Source of the DNA: DASQPR01 sp963831705 | GTDB lineage: Bacteria; Actinomycetota; Actinomycetes; Mycobacteriales; Micromonosporaceae | NCBI GenBank assembly: GCA_963831705.1 | Contig: CAWHRE010000010.1 | Span: forward strand, 1,364,001 to 1,428,000 | Length of the DNA stretch: 64,000 nucleotides | Direction: 5' to 3' | In this document: positions 42,302 to 51,572 of the stretch, piece by piece | Layout of the letters: each line of letters starts with the position of its first letter | Position numbering within the stretch: the stretch's first letter is position 1 | Made by a program: the position numbers and the translations under genes | The notes under the pieces: model-generated | Database searches by the model: none | What the model saw: only the letters and a program-made list of their open reading frames with translations | What the model was told of the DNA's origin: nothing

Positions 42302-45274
42302 TCAACGGCTCCTGATCGACCGCCGCAGATCGATTCCGGCGAGGAACGCGACCACACACAGCAGAACCAGGCTGGCCAACCACGGCCACGCGACCGCAAC
42401 CGGATCCGGCCACGACGGTGCGGGCCAGATCGACTGAGCAGCGGTGAAGATCGGCAGATAACCTCCCGCCGCCCACCAGGCCAGGGCCGCGGACGCGAGT
42501 CCGATCAGGCTGCCGAGTGCGGCAATCGACGTGTACCCCGCCGAAGCCGCGCGGCCCACCGTACGGGCGGACAGGCCCTGCACCCGCAGCGCAGCCAACT
42601 CATCAGTACGGGGTTGCCGATCGACGACCGCGACCAGCAGGATCGTGCCGACCGCGAGCAGTACCGCCAGCAGTGCGGCGAGCAAATGGAACCGGAGCGC
42701 CTCGGCCGGGCCTTGCTCGTTGAGATCGGTCGCCTCGGCCGCGGGCGTCGTCGAACTCGCGACGATCAGACCATGCGAGGCGAGCCGCGACAGCGCATCG
42801 GCCGGTGCCTTGGGACCCAACCACACCTGCGGGTTTACCGAGGCGTCGTTGTCGTCGGCAAGCGTTTCCGCATACCCCAGGTCAATCAGCCCCCCGCTTC
42901 GACCGAGCCGTGGCAACCCGGGCAGGACGGCGACGTCTACGACTGGGATCGACGTTGCGTCGAGCAAACTGATCGATACCGACTTTGGCAGCCGCGTGGT
43001 GGTCACGATCGGTAGCGGGCTCGGCACGGCGGCAAGACGCACATTGGTGGCGGTCGACTCGGCGCTGTCGAATGCGATCGTCGCGCCGCCGGCCGCTGCG
43101 GCGATCGTCGCGCCGTTCGAGGCGGACCAGGTTTTGCCGGCCGTACCGTCGATGAGCTGGGTGCCATCGACACGGACGCCGCGAATCTGCAGTCCGAACT
43201 GGTAGCCGCCGAGCCGATTCTGATCGACTCGGAAACCGTCCAGCACGCATCCGCCGGCGCAGGGTACCGAGCCGGTGAGCGTTCTCGCGCCGTTCGCAAG
43301 GCTGCCCAGTTCGACGCTTGCCGGCGCCGAGCCGTCCAGCGGGACAAGATTCACCGACAACGTCATCTCGGTCAACTCGCTCATCCGAGTAGCGGTTACA
43401 TCGACGGCGATCGCGGCACCGGTCACGGTGATTGGCGGCGGATAGCCGGACGGGTGCAGAAGTGCGCCAACCTGTGCCGCGCTGAGCGGGCCGTAGGCCG
43501 GTCCCCATGTTGCGACGGCACCGAGCCGGGTCGCATCGACCGCCAGAACCGGTGGGATGCCCGGCGTACCGGATGGCAGGCTGACGACGGCCATCGCCCA
43601 CTGACCGTCCGGATCTGCCGCGTCAACGGCGCCCAGCAGCTGATCGCGAGTCGACGGAGCAACGCTGACGACCCGCGCCGCGCCCGTTTGCACGACGGAC
43701 AGATCGGCACGGCCGGTCGATGCAACCGACAACCCGGCGGCCGCGAATGCCAGAAGCCCGACCGAAACCGCCATCAGAATCAGTACGCGTTGCGCACCCG
43801 GTCGCCGACCGATACCGAACGCGGCAAGCGCGGTGGCGACCCGGCCGCGTTGCACCGCGCGGTGTCCGATGCGCCGGGCGAGCGGGATCACCGCGAAGCT
43901 GGCTGCGGTCGCCGTAGCAAGAATGATCAGACCCGGTACGAGCAGCGTGACGCCCTGCAGGTCACCACCGGATATCCGAAGCTGAATGCCGGTCGCGATC
44001 GCCGCGATCACGATCAGCACCTCGCAGATCAGGCCGATCCGGCTGCCCATCCCGCGCACCGCGGCCGGGATTCGCCGCAGCAACGGCGCCGCCGAACTGC
44101 TGACCTGCTTGACCACGGCGGCGAGCGCGGCGACCACGCTGCCGGCCAACGCGACGAGCGCCCACGTGAGCGACGCCGGCCCGAAGAGGCGTACGACGAT
44201 GTAGCTGAGCAGCGAGCCGATCAGGATCATGGTGACGTTCTCGGCCATGGCGAGCCACCAGCGCAGCCCGCGTGGCGAGCCACGGAGAGCCACCACGCCG
44301 TACTCGAATCGCAGTGCACCGGCGGTGTATGCGGCGGCCAGGAAGATCACGAACCAGGCGAGCGCGACGAGTGGCGCGGCCGCGATCGGGATCAACCGGC
44401 TCGCGACCGCCTCGTTGCTCCGGATCGTGACGATCAGCGCCGGAATCTGGGAGGTGAACGTCGCGTGGGCGGCGGCTGCCTTGGCCGCCGACGTCGAGAC
44501 CGCCGCGGACAGCTGCGAAAGGTCCGATTCGAACATGCTTGAGTTCGGGACCGCCAGCGTCGTGACGACCTCCACGCTCGAGGGGAGCGCGTCGAGCGTC
44601 GGCTCATCGGTGAGGATCGGCGGCGTTGTGCCGGCCGCGAAATACGGCGTCGGTCCCCAATACGCCTCGGTCGCCGAAATCGGCACGTAGATCCCGGTCA
44701 CCGTCGCGTGGAACACTCCGCTCGGTACGGTGAGGTTCGCGTTCATGCCGACACTCGGAACCGACGTCGTATACGAGACGATGCCGCCCGGACGCACGTG
44801 CAGCTGGGTCGCGACCTTCTGCGACAGCACGACCTCGCCGACGCCGATCATGCACCGGCCCTCGATCATCGTGACGTGCACGCATGAATCCTGGCGCGAG
44901 ACCAGACGCTCGATCGGCGGCTTCGCCGGTACGGTCCCGGGAGCCGTGACCGGCAAGGGCGCTGACACGACCGTGATCGGCATATCGGTCGACTGGATCG
45001 CAGTGAACCCCGGCATGGACGCGAGTGTCGATGTGACCTGTGGGTCCGTCTGGTTGCCGTAGAGCGCCGACCCCGGCGATATCGCCACCTTGAATTCGAT
45101 CGTCCGCTGAGCCGCGGAGGCATCCGCGAGTTGCCGTTCGGCCACCGTGGCGTCAACGTGATGCAGGTACGCCGGTCCGGCGATGGCCGCGATCGTGGCG
45201 ACGGCCGATAGCAACAGCATGGTCAGCGCCTGCGTACGGCGGGCGCGGATCATCGTGAACAGAATCGAAATCAT
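42302..45274 (-). CDS. Large FtsX-like ABC transporter permease (second of a tandem pair)
   Basis: 990 residues from ATG at 45274, which overlaps the previous stop (ATGA). An N-terminal helix (AVATIAAIAGPAYL) is followed by a large extracytoplasmic domain, four central helices (about 320-520), a second large external domain and three C-terminal helices with DELAALRVQGLSARTVGRAA, the FtsX-type coupling helix. It is paralogous to the next gene upstream. No ATPase is encoded nearby. Confidence 0.85.
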   Translation of the reverse strand: MISILFTMIRARRTQALTMLLLSAVATIAAIAGPAYLHHVDATVAERQLADASAAQRTIEFKVAISPGSALYGNQTDPQVTSTLASMPGFTAIQSTDMPITVVSAPLPVTAPGTVPAKPPIERLVSRQDSCVHVTMIEGRCMIGVGEVVLSQKVATQLHVRPGGIVSYTTSVPSVGMNANLTVPSGVFHATVTGIYVPISATEAYWGPTPYFAAGTTPPILTDEPTLDALPSSVEVVTTLAVPNSSMFESDLSQLSAAVSTSAAKAAAAHATFTSQIPALIVTIRSNEAVASRLIPIAAAPLVALAWFVIFLAAAYTAGALRFEYGVVALRGSPRGLRWWLAMAENVTMILIGSLLSYIVVRLFGPASLTWALVALAGSVVAALAAVVKQVSSSAAPLLRRIPAAVRGMGSRIGLICEVLIVIAAIATGIQLRISGGDLQGVTLLVPGLIILATATAASFAVIPLARRIGHRAVQRGRVATALAAFGIGRRPGAQRVLILMAVSVGLLAFAAAGLSVASTGRADLSVVQTGAARVVSVAPSTRDQLLGAVDAADPDGQWAMAVVSLPSGTPGIPPVLAVDATRLGAVATWGPAYGPLSAAQVGALLHPSGYPPPITVTGAAIAVDVTATRMSELTEMTLSVNLVPLDGSAPASVELGSLANGARTLTGSVPCAGGCVLDGFRVDQNRLGGYQFGLQIRGVRVDGTQLIDGTAGKTWSASNGATIAAAAGGATIAFDSAESTATNVRLAAVPSPLPIVTTTRLPKSVSISLLDATSIPVVDVAVLPGLPRLGRSGGLIDLGYAETLADDNDASVNPQVWLGPKAPADALSRLASHGLIVASSTTPAAEATDLNEQGPAEALRFHLLAALLAVLLAVGTILLVAVVDRQPRTDELAALRVQGLSARTVGRAASAGYTSIAALGSLIGLASAALAWWAAGGYLPIFTAAQSIWPAPSWPDPVAVAWPWLASLVLLCVVAFLAGIDLRRSIRSR

Positions 45275-48200
45275 GACGGCACCTGCTCGTACGACCGCTT
45301 CGACAGGGAACGGCCCGCGAGCAGACCGGTGATTCCGAACGTCACCAACGCGGCACCGGCGACCAGGAGCAACGGCAACCACATGAGGCCGTGGCCGGCG
45401 GAGAGCACCGACCAACCGTCAATGAAGTTCGGCGTCCGGTTGGTGGTGAGGACTCGGGCCAGGACCGCAGCCAGAATGCCGGTGGCGATCGCGAGAACGA
45501 TCAGAATGCCGTAGCCGCCGTACCCGATGGCGCTGGCCGACGTGCGTGGCAATCCCTGAACGCGCAGCGCTCGGAGTTCGTCAGCGCGCGGCTTGCGCTC
45601 GGCCGCCGCGACCACGACCAGCGCACCGGTGGCCAGAAGCAGGCCGACCGTACCGGCGAGGATCTGGAATCGCAGCGCCGCCGCCGGCCCTTGCTCGGAC
45701 AGGTGCTCCCGATATGCCGCGATCGTGGTGTCGTTGAGGATCACCAAGCCGCTGGCCTGCAGTTTCCGGACCAGCGTGGCGGGCGCGTCGGCCGACATCC
45801 AGACCTGGAACACCTCGCCCTCGCCAAGATCGACCGTGCTGTGCTGCAACGTGGTCAGATCCACGACGAGCCCGCTGTCACCGACCGCGGGCAGGGCGGG
45901 CAGTGTCCCCACGTAGCTCACCGGAAGCGTGGTCGTGTTCAGTTGTTCGATCTGACCGATCACGCCGGGTTGTGAGCTCGCGAGCATCACCGGCAGAGGG
46001 ATGGGACCGTCGGTCGTGTAGACCGATCCGCCACCGTCGTCGGCCACAGGTCGCTGTTCATCGGTCACGACCATCGTCATCGCGCTACTGCCGTACGACA
46101 CACTCAAACCGGTGTCGACGACGTCCGGCATGGTTCGCCAGTGGGTGACATCGCCGAGCATGCCACCGTCGAGTACGACGCCCGACGCCGCGCTCGCGCC
46201 GTAGACCTGGATGCTCGTACCGATGATGCCCATGTACTGGTACGAGTTGGTGATGATGTTGAAGTCCCACGCACCCGTCGGCGCCGGAGGCCCGGTGATC
46301 TCAAGGCTGTAGATCCGGCATTTGTCGCTGCCACATCCGGCCACCGGCATCGTCACCGACTGCCGGCCGTTGGCCAGCGGGCCAAATCCGACCGTGAACA
46401 GTTCGCCGGTTACGTCGTTCACGATCGAGGCGAGTAAGTAAGGAGCGCCCTTCTTCACGTCGGTCGCGGACACGTCCACGGTCAGCGTCGGCCCGGTGAA
46501 CTCGACCGATGGTGGCAACTTCGGCTGAAGCAGCGCGGCGACCTGCGCCGGTGTCGTAGGGCCATCGCTGGCCGGCCAAGACGCGACGGATGCGAGCCGT
46601 GGTGCGTCGACCGCCAGTACCGGCTGGTCCAGCTGGGATTCGGCTTTCCCGTTGACAACCGGATCGGCCGCGGGATATTTGACGACGGCCATCGCGTCCC
46701 GACCGCCCGGATCTGCGGTTCGGACGATCGACATCAGGCTCAGCGGATTCGCCGCTCGAACCGTTAATACGCGGGGCGCGCCGATGTCAATGACTGCGCG
46801 TGCGTTACTGAGCTCCGAGTTGCTCCGCAGGCCGGTCCCGGCCAGCGCCAGCAAGGCCACCGAGACGACCAGCAGGACGAAGACTCGGTCGATGCCGGGC
46901 CTACGGGCGACCTGGAGCACTCCGATCGCGGTCCGAACCCGTCCGGTACGCAGTGCGAAACGGCCGACCGACATGCATACCGCGATCAGGACGCGCGCCG
47001 CGATCAGCGCCACACCCAACACCATCAGGCCCGGAGCGATGGACACGAGACCGGATGACGACGAGTCAACCCACCCCTGGAACGCGGCCGCCGCCGCAAG
47101 CATCACCACGACCAGATCGGCGATATCCGCCCGTACGCCGCGCCGGCGAGGCGGGACGCGACGCAGTAGATCATTGACGTCCGCCCGGCCGGTCCGCCAC
47201 TCCGCAACGCCGATCGCGACGAACGTGCCGGCCAGCGCGATGAACGTGGCCCCCGCGGAAAGCTCCAATGCGAACGCCGACCGGTCCGCCAGCGACGGCA
47301 ACAGATATCCGGCCGTGGCCGCGGCCGCGATGCCGAGTAGGAGGCCGCCGAGCATGGGCATGAGACTCTGTCCGAGCGACAGGCGCAACAGCGTGTACCG
47401 GCCGGATCCCCGCAACTTCAGCAAACCCAGGTCGGCACGCCGGTCCCGGGCGGTATAGCGGCCCGCGAGGAACAGCGCGAACCAGCAGATCGCCAGTAAC
47501 TCCAGTAGTGCGGCACCGACGCCCAGCTCGACGCTGCTCTTGTCGGCGCTCACCGCCTTAGAGAGCGTGTCGACCTCGGTGTAGACCGACGCCGCGTCCG
47601 TTCTGACCTGGTAGTTGCCCGCGTCGATCCGGCTGGCGAGGTCGGCATCACCGAGGATCGACACCGGTACCGGCAGGTCAACCGAGATCGACGCCGTTCT
47701 GATCGCCTTCTGCGACATGGTGTCCAGGCCGGTGAACATCGCGTCGTCCGGCGCGGCCAGGTACTTCGTGTTCGGACCACCGGCATCGGCTCCGGTACCG
47801 CTGAATAGGATGCTCGCCCAGTAGTTGCCGTTCGGATCGATGCGCTTGTAGATACCGGTGATGGTCAACGGAAGGTTGCCGGAGGTCGTTTGCGCCGGGA
47901 TCCGGTCACCGATCTTTACGCCGAGTTGGGTGGCGATCGCGGGGGTGATCATCACCTGGTCAAGCGCCGAGGGACATGCACCGTTGACCGTTACGTGGCC
48001 GCACGTGCCGTCTCGATAGGACAGCGTGAGCGGCGCCGAGTTGGGGTCGCTGCTGACCACCACGAGCGCGGCGACACCCTCGATCGGCGTACCGAATGTG
48101 ACGTTGTATTTGTCGGCTATCGATTGCTGGAGCGCACTCAACGTGGCGTTGGCATCGGTCGTGATCTGCACGTCTTTCGCGACCAGCACGCTGCGCTCGG

Positions 48201-48369
48201 CCGGGGTCGCCCGCGCGATCTCGCTCGACGTCGACTTGTGCGTCGCGGTCAACACGTACCACGGCGAAGCGACCGCGGATCCGACGGCGAGGGCACACAA
48301 GATGAGCACCGCAATGCCCTGGGCTCGACGAGCACTCATTGCGCGCAACACCAAGCGGAACATGGCCAC
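45271..48369 (-). CDS. Large FtsX-like ABC transporter permease (first of a tandem pair)
   Basis: 1032 residues. Same plan as its downstream neighbour: N-terminal helix (GIAVLILCALAVGSAVASPW), external domain with a possible disulfide (TCGHVTVNGAC), central helices with RRADLGLLKLRGSGRYTLLR, second external domain with CGSDKC, and C-terminal helices with DELRALRVQGLPRT. The matching DELxALRVQGL segment in both proteins is the likely ATPase-coupling site. The two probably form a heterodimer acting in lipoprotein or envelope transport, with an ATPase supplied from elsewhere. Confidence 0.86.
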   Translation of the reverse strand: MAMFRLVLRAMSARRAQGIAVLILCALAVGSAVASPWYVLTATHKSTSSEIARATPAERSVLVAKDVQITTDANATLSALQQSIADKYNVTFGTPIEGVAALVVVSSDPNSAPLTLSYRDGTCGHVTVNGACPSALDQVMITPAIATQLGVKIGDRIPAQTTSGNLPLTITGIYKRIDPNGNYWASILFSGTGADAGGPNTKYLAAPDDAMFTGLDTMSQKAIRTASISVDLPVPVSILGDADLASRIDAGNYQVRTDAASVYTEVDTLSKAVSADKSSVELGVGAALLELLAICWFALFLAGRYTARDRRADLGLLKLRGSGRYTLLRLSLGQSLMPMLGGLLLGIAAAATAGYLLPSLADRSAFALELSAGATFIALAGTFVAIGVAEWRTGRADVNDLLRRVPPRRRGVRADIADLVVVMLAAAAAFQGWVDSSSSGLVSIAPGLMVLGVALIAARVLIAVCMSVGRFALRTGRVRTAIGVLQVARRPGIDRVFVLLVVSVALLALAGTGLRSNSELSNARAVIDIGAPRVLTVRAANPLSLMSIVRTADPGGRDAMAVVKYPAADPVVNGKAESQLDQPVLAVDAPRLASVASWPASDGPTTPAQVAALLQPKLPPSVEFTGPTLTVDVSATDVKKGAPYLLASIVNDVTGELFTVGFGPLANGRQSVTMPVAGCGSDKCRIYSLEITGPPAPTGAWDFNIITNSYQYMGIIGTSIQVYGASAASGVVLDGGMLGDVTHWRTMPDVVDTGLSVSYGSSAMTMVVTDEQRPVADDGGGSVYTTDGPIPLPVMLASSQPGVIGQIEQLNTTTLPVSYVGTLPALPAVGDSGLVVDLTTLQHSTVDLGEGEVFQVWMSADAPATLVRKLQASGLVILNDTTIAAYREHLSEQGPAAALRFQILAGTVGLLLATGALVVVAAAERKPRADELRALRVQGLPRTSASAIGYGGYGILIVLAIATGILAAVLARVLTTNRTPNFIDGWSVLSAGHGLMWLPLLLVAGAALVTFGITGLLAGRSLSKRSYEQVPS

Positions 48370-48913
48370 CTCCCCGCGGGGCCGAGAGGGGGACCCGCCG
48401 CCGTGAGGCTAACTCATGATCTTCGGTGATGTCTGTCCCGAAGCGTTACTTCGTCTTGTAGTTGCAACACGTTCGTAAATTCTTGCGCACACTTCGATGG
48501 CGCGATGCAAGCACGTTCGGCCCGAAACGTCGGCCGAAAGATCGATTCTGTTCCCCATGGCCCCGTTGAGGGACGGCTGATCGATCGAAGGCCGTTACCA
48601 GACGTGACGACCCCCGCCGGGGGGGTGGCGGGGGTCGTCTAGGCCCGGCTCCGGGGGGGTGAGCCGAACCACCCAGCGGCCAGCGGGGGGCGCAACAGCC
48701 GCCGAGAAATCAGCGTGACGAACATGAATATCCGTTTTCTAACCTGTCCAGCATGCCTGACTTTTTCCAGTACGTCGAGGGCCGAAGCTGTCGGATTATG
48801 CCGACTCGCGAGGACGACTGTCGATATCATGACTGAGCCTCGACTCAGCGCCAACCGACGATCACCGAGCGCGACGGACACCCGGTCGCGGCGACCGGTT
48901 AGACTTTGCCGCC
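48370..48913. other. Intergenic region holding the 6C RNA; no protein gene supported
   Basis: 544 bases between the divergent permease operon and the HAD phosphatase gene. A GC-rich double hairpin on the minus strand at about 48605-48700 is assigned to 6C RNA. The remainder (48370-48604 and 48701-48913) is more A/T-rich than the genes and should carry three promoters (permeases, 6C RNA, HAD gene). I could not place -10/-35 boxes with confidence. Confidence 0.6.
48605..48700 (-). ncRNA. 6C small RNA
   Basis: Read on the minus strand there are two consecutive hairpins, each with a loop of seven cytosines: CGGCTC-ACCCCCCC-GGAGCCG (about 48645-48665) and a 13-bp stem GACGACCCCCGCC / GGCGGGGGTCGTC (48606-48639) around ACCCCCC. 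Two C-rich-loop stem-loops define the actinobacterial 6C RNA. The position beside a HAD-IB phosphatase gene and near the Ssd/CpaE gene matches 6C/B11 between Rv3660c and Rv3661 in M. tuberculosis. The 3' hairpin doubles as the terminator. The 5' end is approximate. Confidence 0.87.
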
Positions 48914-49708
48914 GTGGGCCTGGGAGCTGCGTTTTTCGATCTCGACAAGACGGTCATCGCCAAATCCAGCGCGCTCGCCTTCGGGCGGCCGTTCTACAAG
49001 GACGGCCTGATGAGCCGCCGAGACGTGGTCAAGTCTGCATATGCCCAGCTCAGCTTCAAGATGGGCAAGGCCGACGATCCGCAGATCGCGCGGATTCGCG
49101 ACTACATGGCGACCCTTTGTAAAGGCTGGTCGGTCGAGCAAGTCCAGCAGATCGTGAACGAAACGCTGTCCGAGCTGATCAATCCGTACATATACGCGGA
49201 AGCCGCCGCGTTGATCGCCGAACACCAACATGCCGGGCGAGATGTGGTCCTGGTTTCCGCGTCCGGCGAAGAAATGGTCCGGCCGATCGGTGAACAACTT
49301 GGCATTCGCGACATCATTGCCACCAGAATGGGCGTCAAGGACGGACGGTACTCGGGCGAGATCGAGTTCTATTCGGCCGGGCCGAACAAGGTCGCTGCGG
49401 TCCGCGCGCTTGCCGAAGAGCGTGGATATGATCTCGCCGACTGTTTCGCGTACTCGGATTCGAGTTCTGATCTTCCGCTCCTGGAGGCGGTCGGCCATCC
49501 GACCGCGGTGAACCCGAGCCGAACGCTCCGCAAGGTCGCCTCCGAACGCCGCTGGCCGATGCTGGAGTTCCGGCACCCGATCCCGCTAGGGCGCCGGCTG
49601 CGCGATAAGCCGGCCGTGCCGGTCGCCGCGGTAATCGGCGTCGGGGTCGCGGTGGCGATCATCCTGACCTGGTACGGGCGGACTCGCCGCGCACGCGTCG
49701 CGGTTTAG
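48914..49708 (+). CDS. HAD-IB family phosphatase (SerB-like, Rv3661-type), membrane-tailed
   Basis: 264 residues from GTG at 48914. HAD motif I is FFDLDKTV (Asp9, Asp11), motif II SASGEEM, the motif III lysine lies in AGPNKVAAV, and motif IV is YSDSSSDLPLLE. A C-terminal hydrophobic helix (VPVAAVIGVGVAVAIILTW) suggests membrane attachment. This class includes phosphoserine phosphatase relatives and lysophosphatidic-acid phosphatase-like proteins; the substrate is undetermined. The 6C RNA is encoded divergently upstream. Confidence 0.9.
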   Translation: MGLGAAFFDLDKTVIAKSSALAFGRPFYKDGLMSRRDVVKSAYAQLSFKMGKADDPQIARIRDYMATLCKGWSVEQVQQIVNETLSELINPYIYAEAAALIAEHQHAGRDVVLVSASGEEMVRPIGEQLGIRDIIATRMGVKDGRYSGEIEFYSAGPNKVAAVRALAEERGYDLADCFAYSDSSSDLPLLEAVGHPTAVNPSRTLRKVASERRWPMLEFRHPIPLGRRLRDKPAVPVAAVIGVGVAVAIILTWYGRTRRARVAV

Positions 49709-49972
49709 AGTTCACGCTACTCAAAGCGCAACAGCTGTCACACTTTCGGGCTCAGACCTGGTGACCTTGGCCGACTCGGCGTAGAACGGACGTAAGGAAC
49801 CGCTCGCCATCTCTGCAGCCACTTTGGAATAGACGACACGCGACGTGTTCCGACCGAAGCACGGCCACCCGGAACCCACGTGCGACCGGCCGCGGGAGGC
49901 AAGTTCCGGCGGTACCGCGAGGTCTGCCGAGAACGATTAAGGTGCACGCATGGTAACCAGGGCGGACGTGTT

Positions 49973-50848
49973 GTGACGGCGCCTCAACGCGAGGCGCCGT
50001 CCGCCTGTGTGGTCGGACTCGTCGGTGCGGGACACATGGGGTCCGGCCTCGGTTGGGCACTGCGCGAAGGCGGCGCACGCGTGATTACGACGCTGCGCGG
50101 CCGATCAGCACGAACCGCACGATTGGTCGAGGCCGCCGGGGTCGAGGTCGTCGAAGATCTCGACACCCTTGTGAGTACGGCCAGCCACCTCCTCGTGGTC
50201 ACGCCACCGGGCGCCGCCATCGAAGCGGCCACCGAGATATCGGAGTCCGTCCGGCGTACCGGCTCGGATCCGGTCGTGGCCGACATGAACGCGATCGCCC
50301 CACCCACCGTCGATGTGATCGCCGAGATACTCGGTGCGATCGCGTTCGTTGACGGCTCGATATCGGGGCCCCCGCCGACGGTCCGGCCGGGTGCGCGTCT
50401 CTACTTCTCCGGCCCTCGATCGGCCGAATTCGCCGGCCTGCCGTGGCGGCACACCACACCGATCGACCTCGGTGACCGGCTCGGCGCCGCCAGCGCGCTG
50501 AAGATGTCGACCGCCAGCGTCTACAAGGGAGTTGTCGCGCTCTATACCCAGGCGATTCGATCGGCCGACCACTATGGCGTCCTGAACGCGGTCGTCGACG
50601 ATCTGCGCGTGGCCGGATATGACCTGCTCAGCGGCGTGGCGACTTCGGCGACGAAAGCACACCGGTACGTTGCCGAGATGCGTGAGATCTCTGCTGCCCA
50701 GGGCGGCGCGGGCCTCAATCCCGATCTGTTCGCGGCATTCGCCAATGTGTACGCGGAGATCTCCACGACTCCATTGGCCGACGGCGACCCCGAATCCATG
50801 CCATCCGTCACGGCCGCAGCCGAGGTCGTTGCGCGGCTGAGACCGTGA
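49973..50848 (+). CDS. NAD(P)-binding 6-phosphogluconate dehydrogenase-like protein (DUF1932)
   Basis: 291 residues from GTG at 49973. A Rossmann start (CVVGLVGAGHMGSGLGWAL) leads into a beta-hydroxyacid dehydrogenase-like fold: LLVVTPPGAAIEAATEI, VADMNAIAPPTVDVI and FVDGSISGPPPTVRPGARLY, then a DUF1932-type helical C-terminus (GAASALKMSTASVYKG). The lysine in LKMSTA corresponds to the catalytic-lysine region of this superfamily. Substrate unknown. The 264 bases upstream contain no other gene I can support. Confidence 0.8.
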   Translation: MTAPQREAPSACVVGLVGAGHMGSGLGWALREGGARVITTLRGRSARTARLVEAAGVEVVEDLDTLVSTASHLLVVTPPGAAIEAATEISESVRRTGSDPVVADMNAIAPPTVDVIAEILGAIAFVDGSISGPPPTVRPGARLYFSGPRSAEFAGLPWRHTTPIDLGDRLGAASALKMSTASVYKGVVALYTQAIRSADHYGVLNAVVDDLRVAGYDLLSGVATSATKAHRYVAEMREISAAQGGAGLNPDLFAAFANVYAEISTTPLADGDPESMPSVTAAAEVVARLRP

Positions 50849-50928
50849 ATTAGGGCAAGCGGGGGTCGAGCGGATTCTGCTAGCCTGCCCACCGCCGGTT
50901 TCAAATCCCCCGCGCCTGGAGTCTGTCA

Positions 50929-51483
50929 ATGTTCGAAGCAACCTGGGTCATGGCCATCATTTCGGGCATCCTCATGCTCGCCTTCGGCCTATGGGTCCTG
51001 AAGGACGAGCGGGGTGCCGGTCTAGTCAACATCATCGTTGGCATCCTCTTCCTCGGGTACGGCGTCTACCTCGGCTTTATCTTCACCGGCGGGTGGTACA
51101 TCATCTCGCTCAAGATCTTCATTGCGCCGTTCCTGGTGATTGGATACGCGCTTCGTTCGCGTAAGGACTTGAAAGCCAAGAAAGCTGCGCAGCAGCGGCT
51201 TGTACAGGCGAATTGGCAGACGCCAGCGCCCGGACAGTGGCCGCAGGCTCCGGCCGGTCAGTACCCGCAGGGCCAGTATCCGCAGGCTCAATACCCACAG
51301 GGTCAGTACCCGCAGCAGCCGTTCCCGGCGCAGTACCCACCCGCGCAGTCGACTCCGGTGTACGCCCCAACCCCGCAGCCGGGCTGGCAGCCGAGCTCCA
51401 ACACGGCCCCGTTCACCCCGCAGGCTCCGCCGACGCCACCGGCGGCACCGACGCTGAGCAGCGACGACGTCCTCGGACGATAA
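50929..51483 (+). CDS. Small membrane protein with Pro/Gln/Tyr-rich tail
   Basis: 184 residues. Three transmembrane helices (MAIISGILMLAFGLWVL; LVNIIVGILFLGYGVYLGFIF; IISLKIFIAPFLVIGYAL) are followed by a basic linker (RSRKDLKAKKAAQQR) and a cytoplasmic tail of repeated QYPQGQYPQ units, then a PPTPP stretch. No known function. The repeat tail resembles other PQ-rich actinobacterial membrane proteins. It ends in a strong terminator hairpin that overlaps the stop codon. Confidence 0.75.
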   Translation: MFEATWVMAIISGILMLAFGLWVLKDERGAGLVNIIVGILFLGYGVYLGFIFTGGWYIISLKIFIAPFLVIGYALRSRKDLKAKKAAQQRLVQANWQTPAPGQWPQAPAGQYPQGQYPQAQYPQGQYPQQPFPAQYPPAQSTPVYAPTPQPGWQPSSNTAPFTPQAPPTPPAAPTLSSDDVLGR

Positions 51484-51515
51484 GAGCGACCGGCAGTCTT
51501 ATTGCCGGTCGCTCT
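51483..51515. terminator. Bidirectional terminator hairpin
   Basis: A perfect 13-bp stem (AGAGCGACCGGCA with its complement) and a 7-base loop, starting at the last base of the stop codon. It separates the convergent membrane-protein and Fic-like genes. Confidence 0.92.
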
Positions 51516-51572
51516 AAATTCAGCACGAAGCAACGCGGCGGTCACGGATTCGTGGCCGCCGCGTCCCGCTTG

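Noticed and set aside
48639..48881. 80-codon open frame on the minus strand
   Set aside because: It overlaps both C-rich hairpins of the 6C RNA, lacks a ribosome site and shows no protein-like composition.
49709..49972. Small open frames in the gap before the 6PGDH-like gene
   Set aside because: They are short, Arg-rich, lack ribosome sites and overlap the next gene's control region.
50880..50925. tRNA-like T-loop GGTTTCAAATCC
   Set aside because: No matching acceptor stem, anticodon arm or D-arm exists upstream at the required spacing; it is simply the leader of the next gene.
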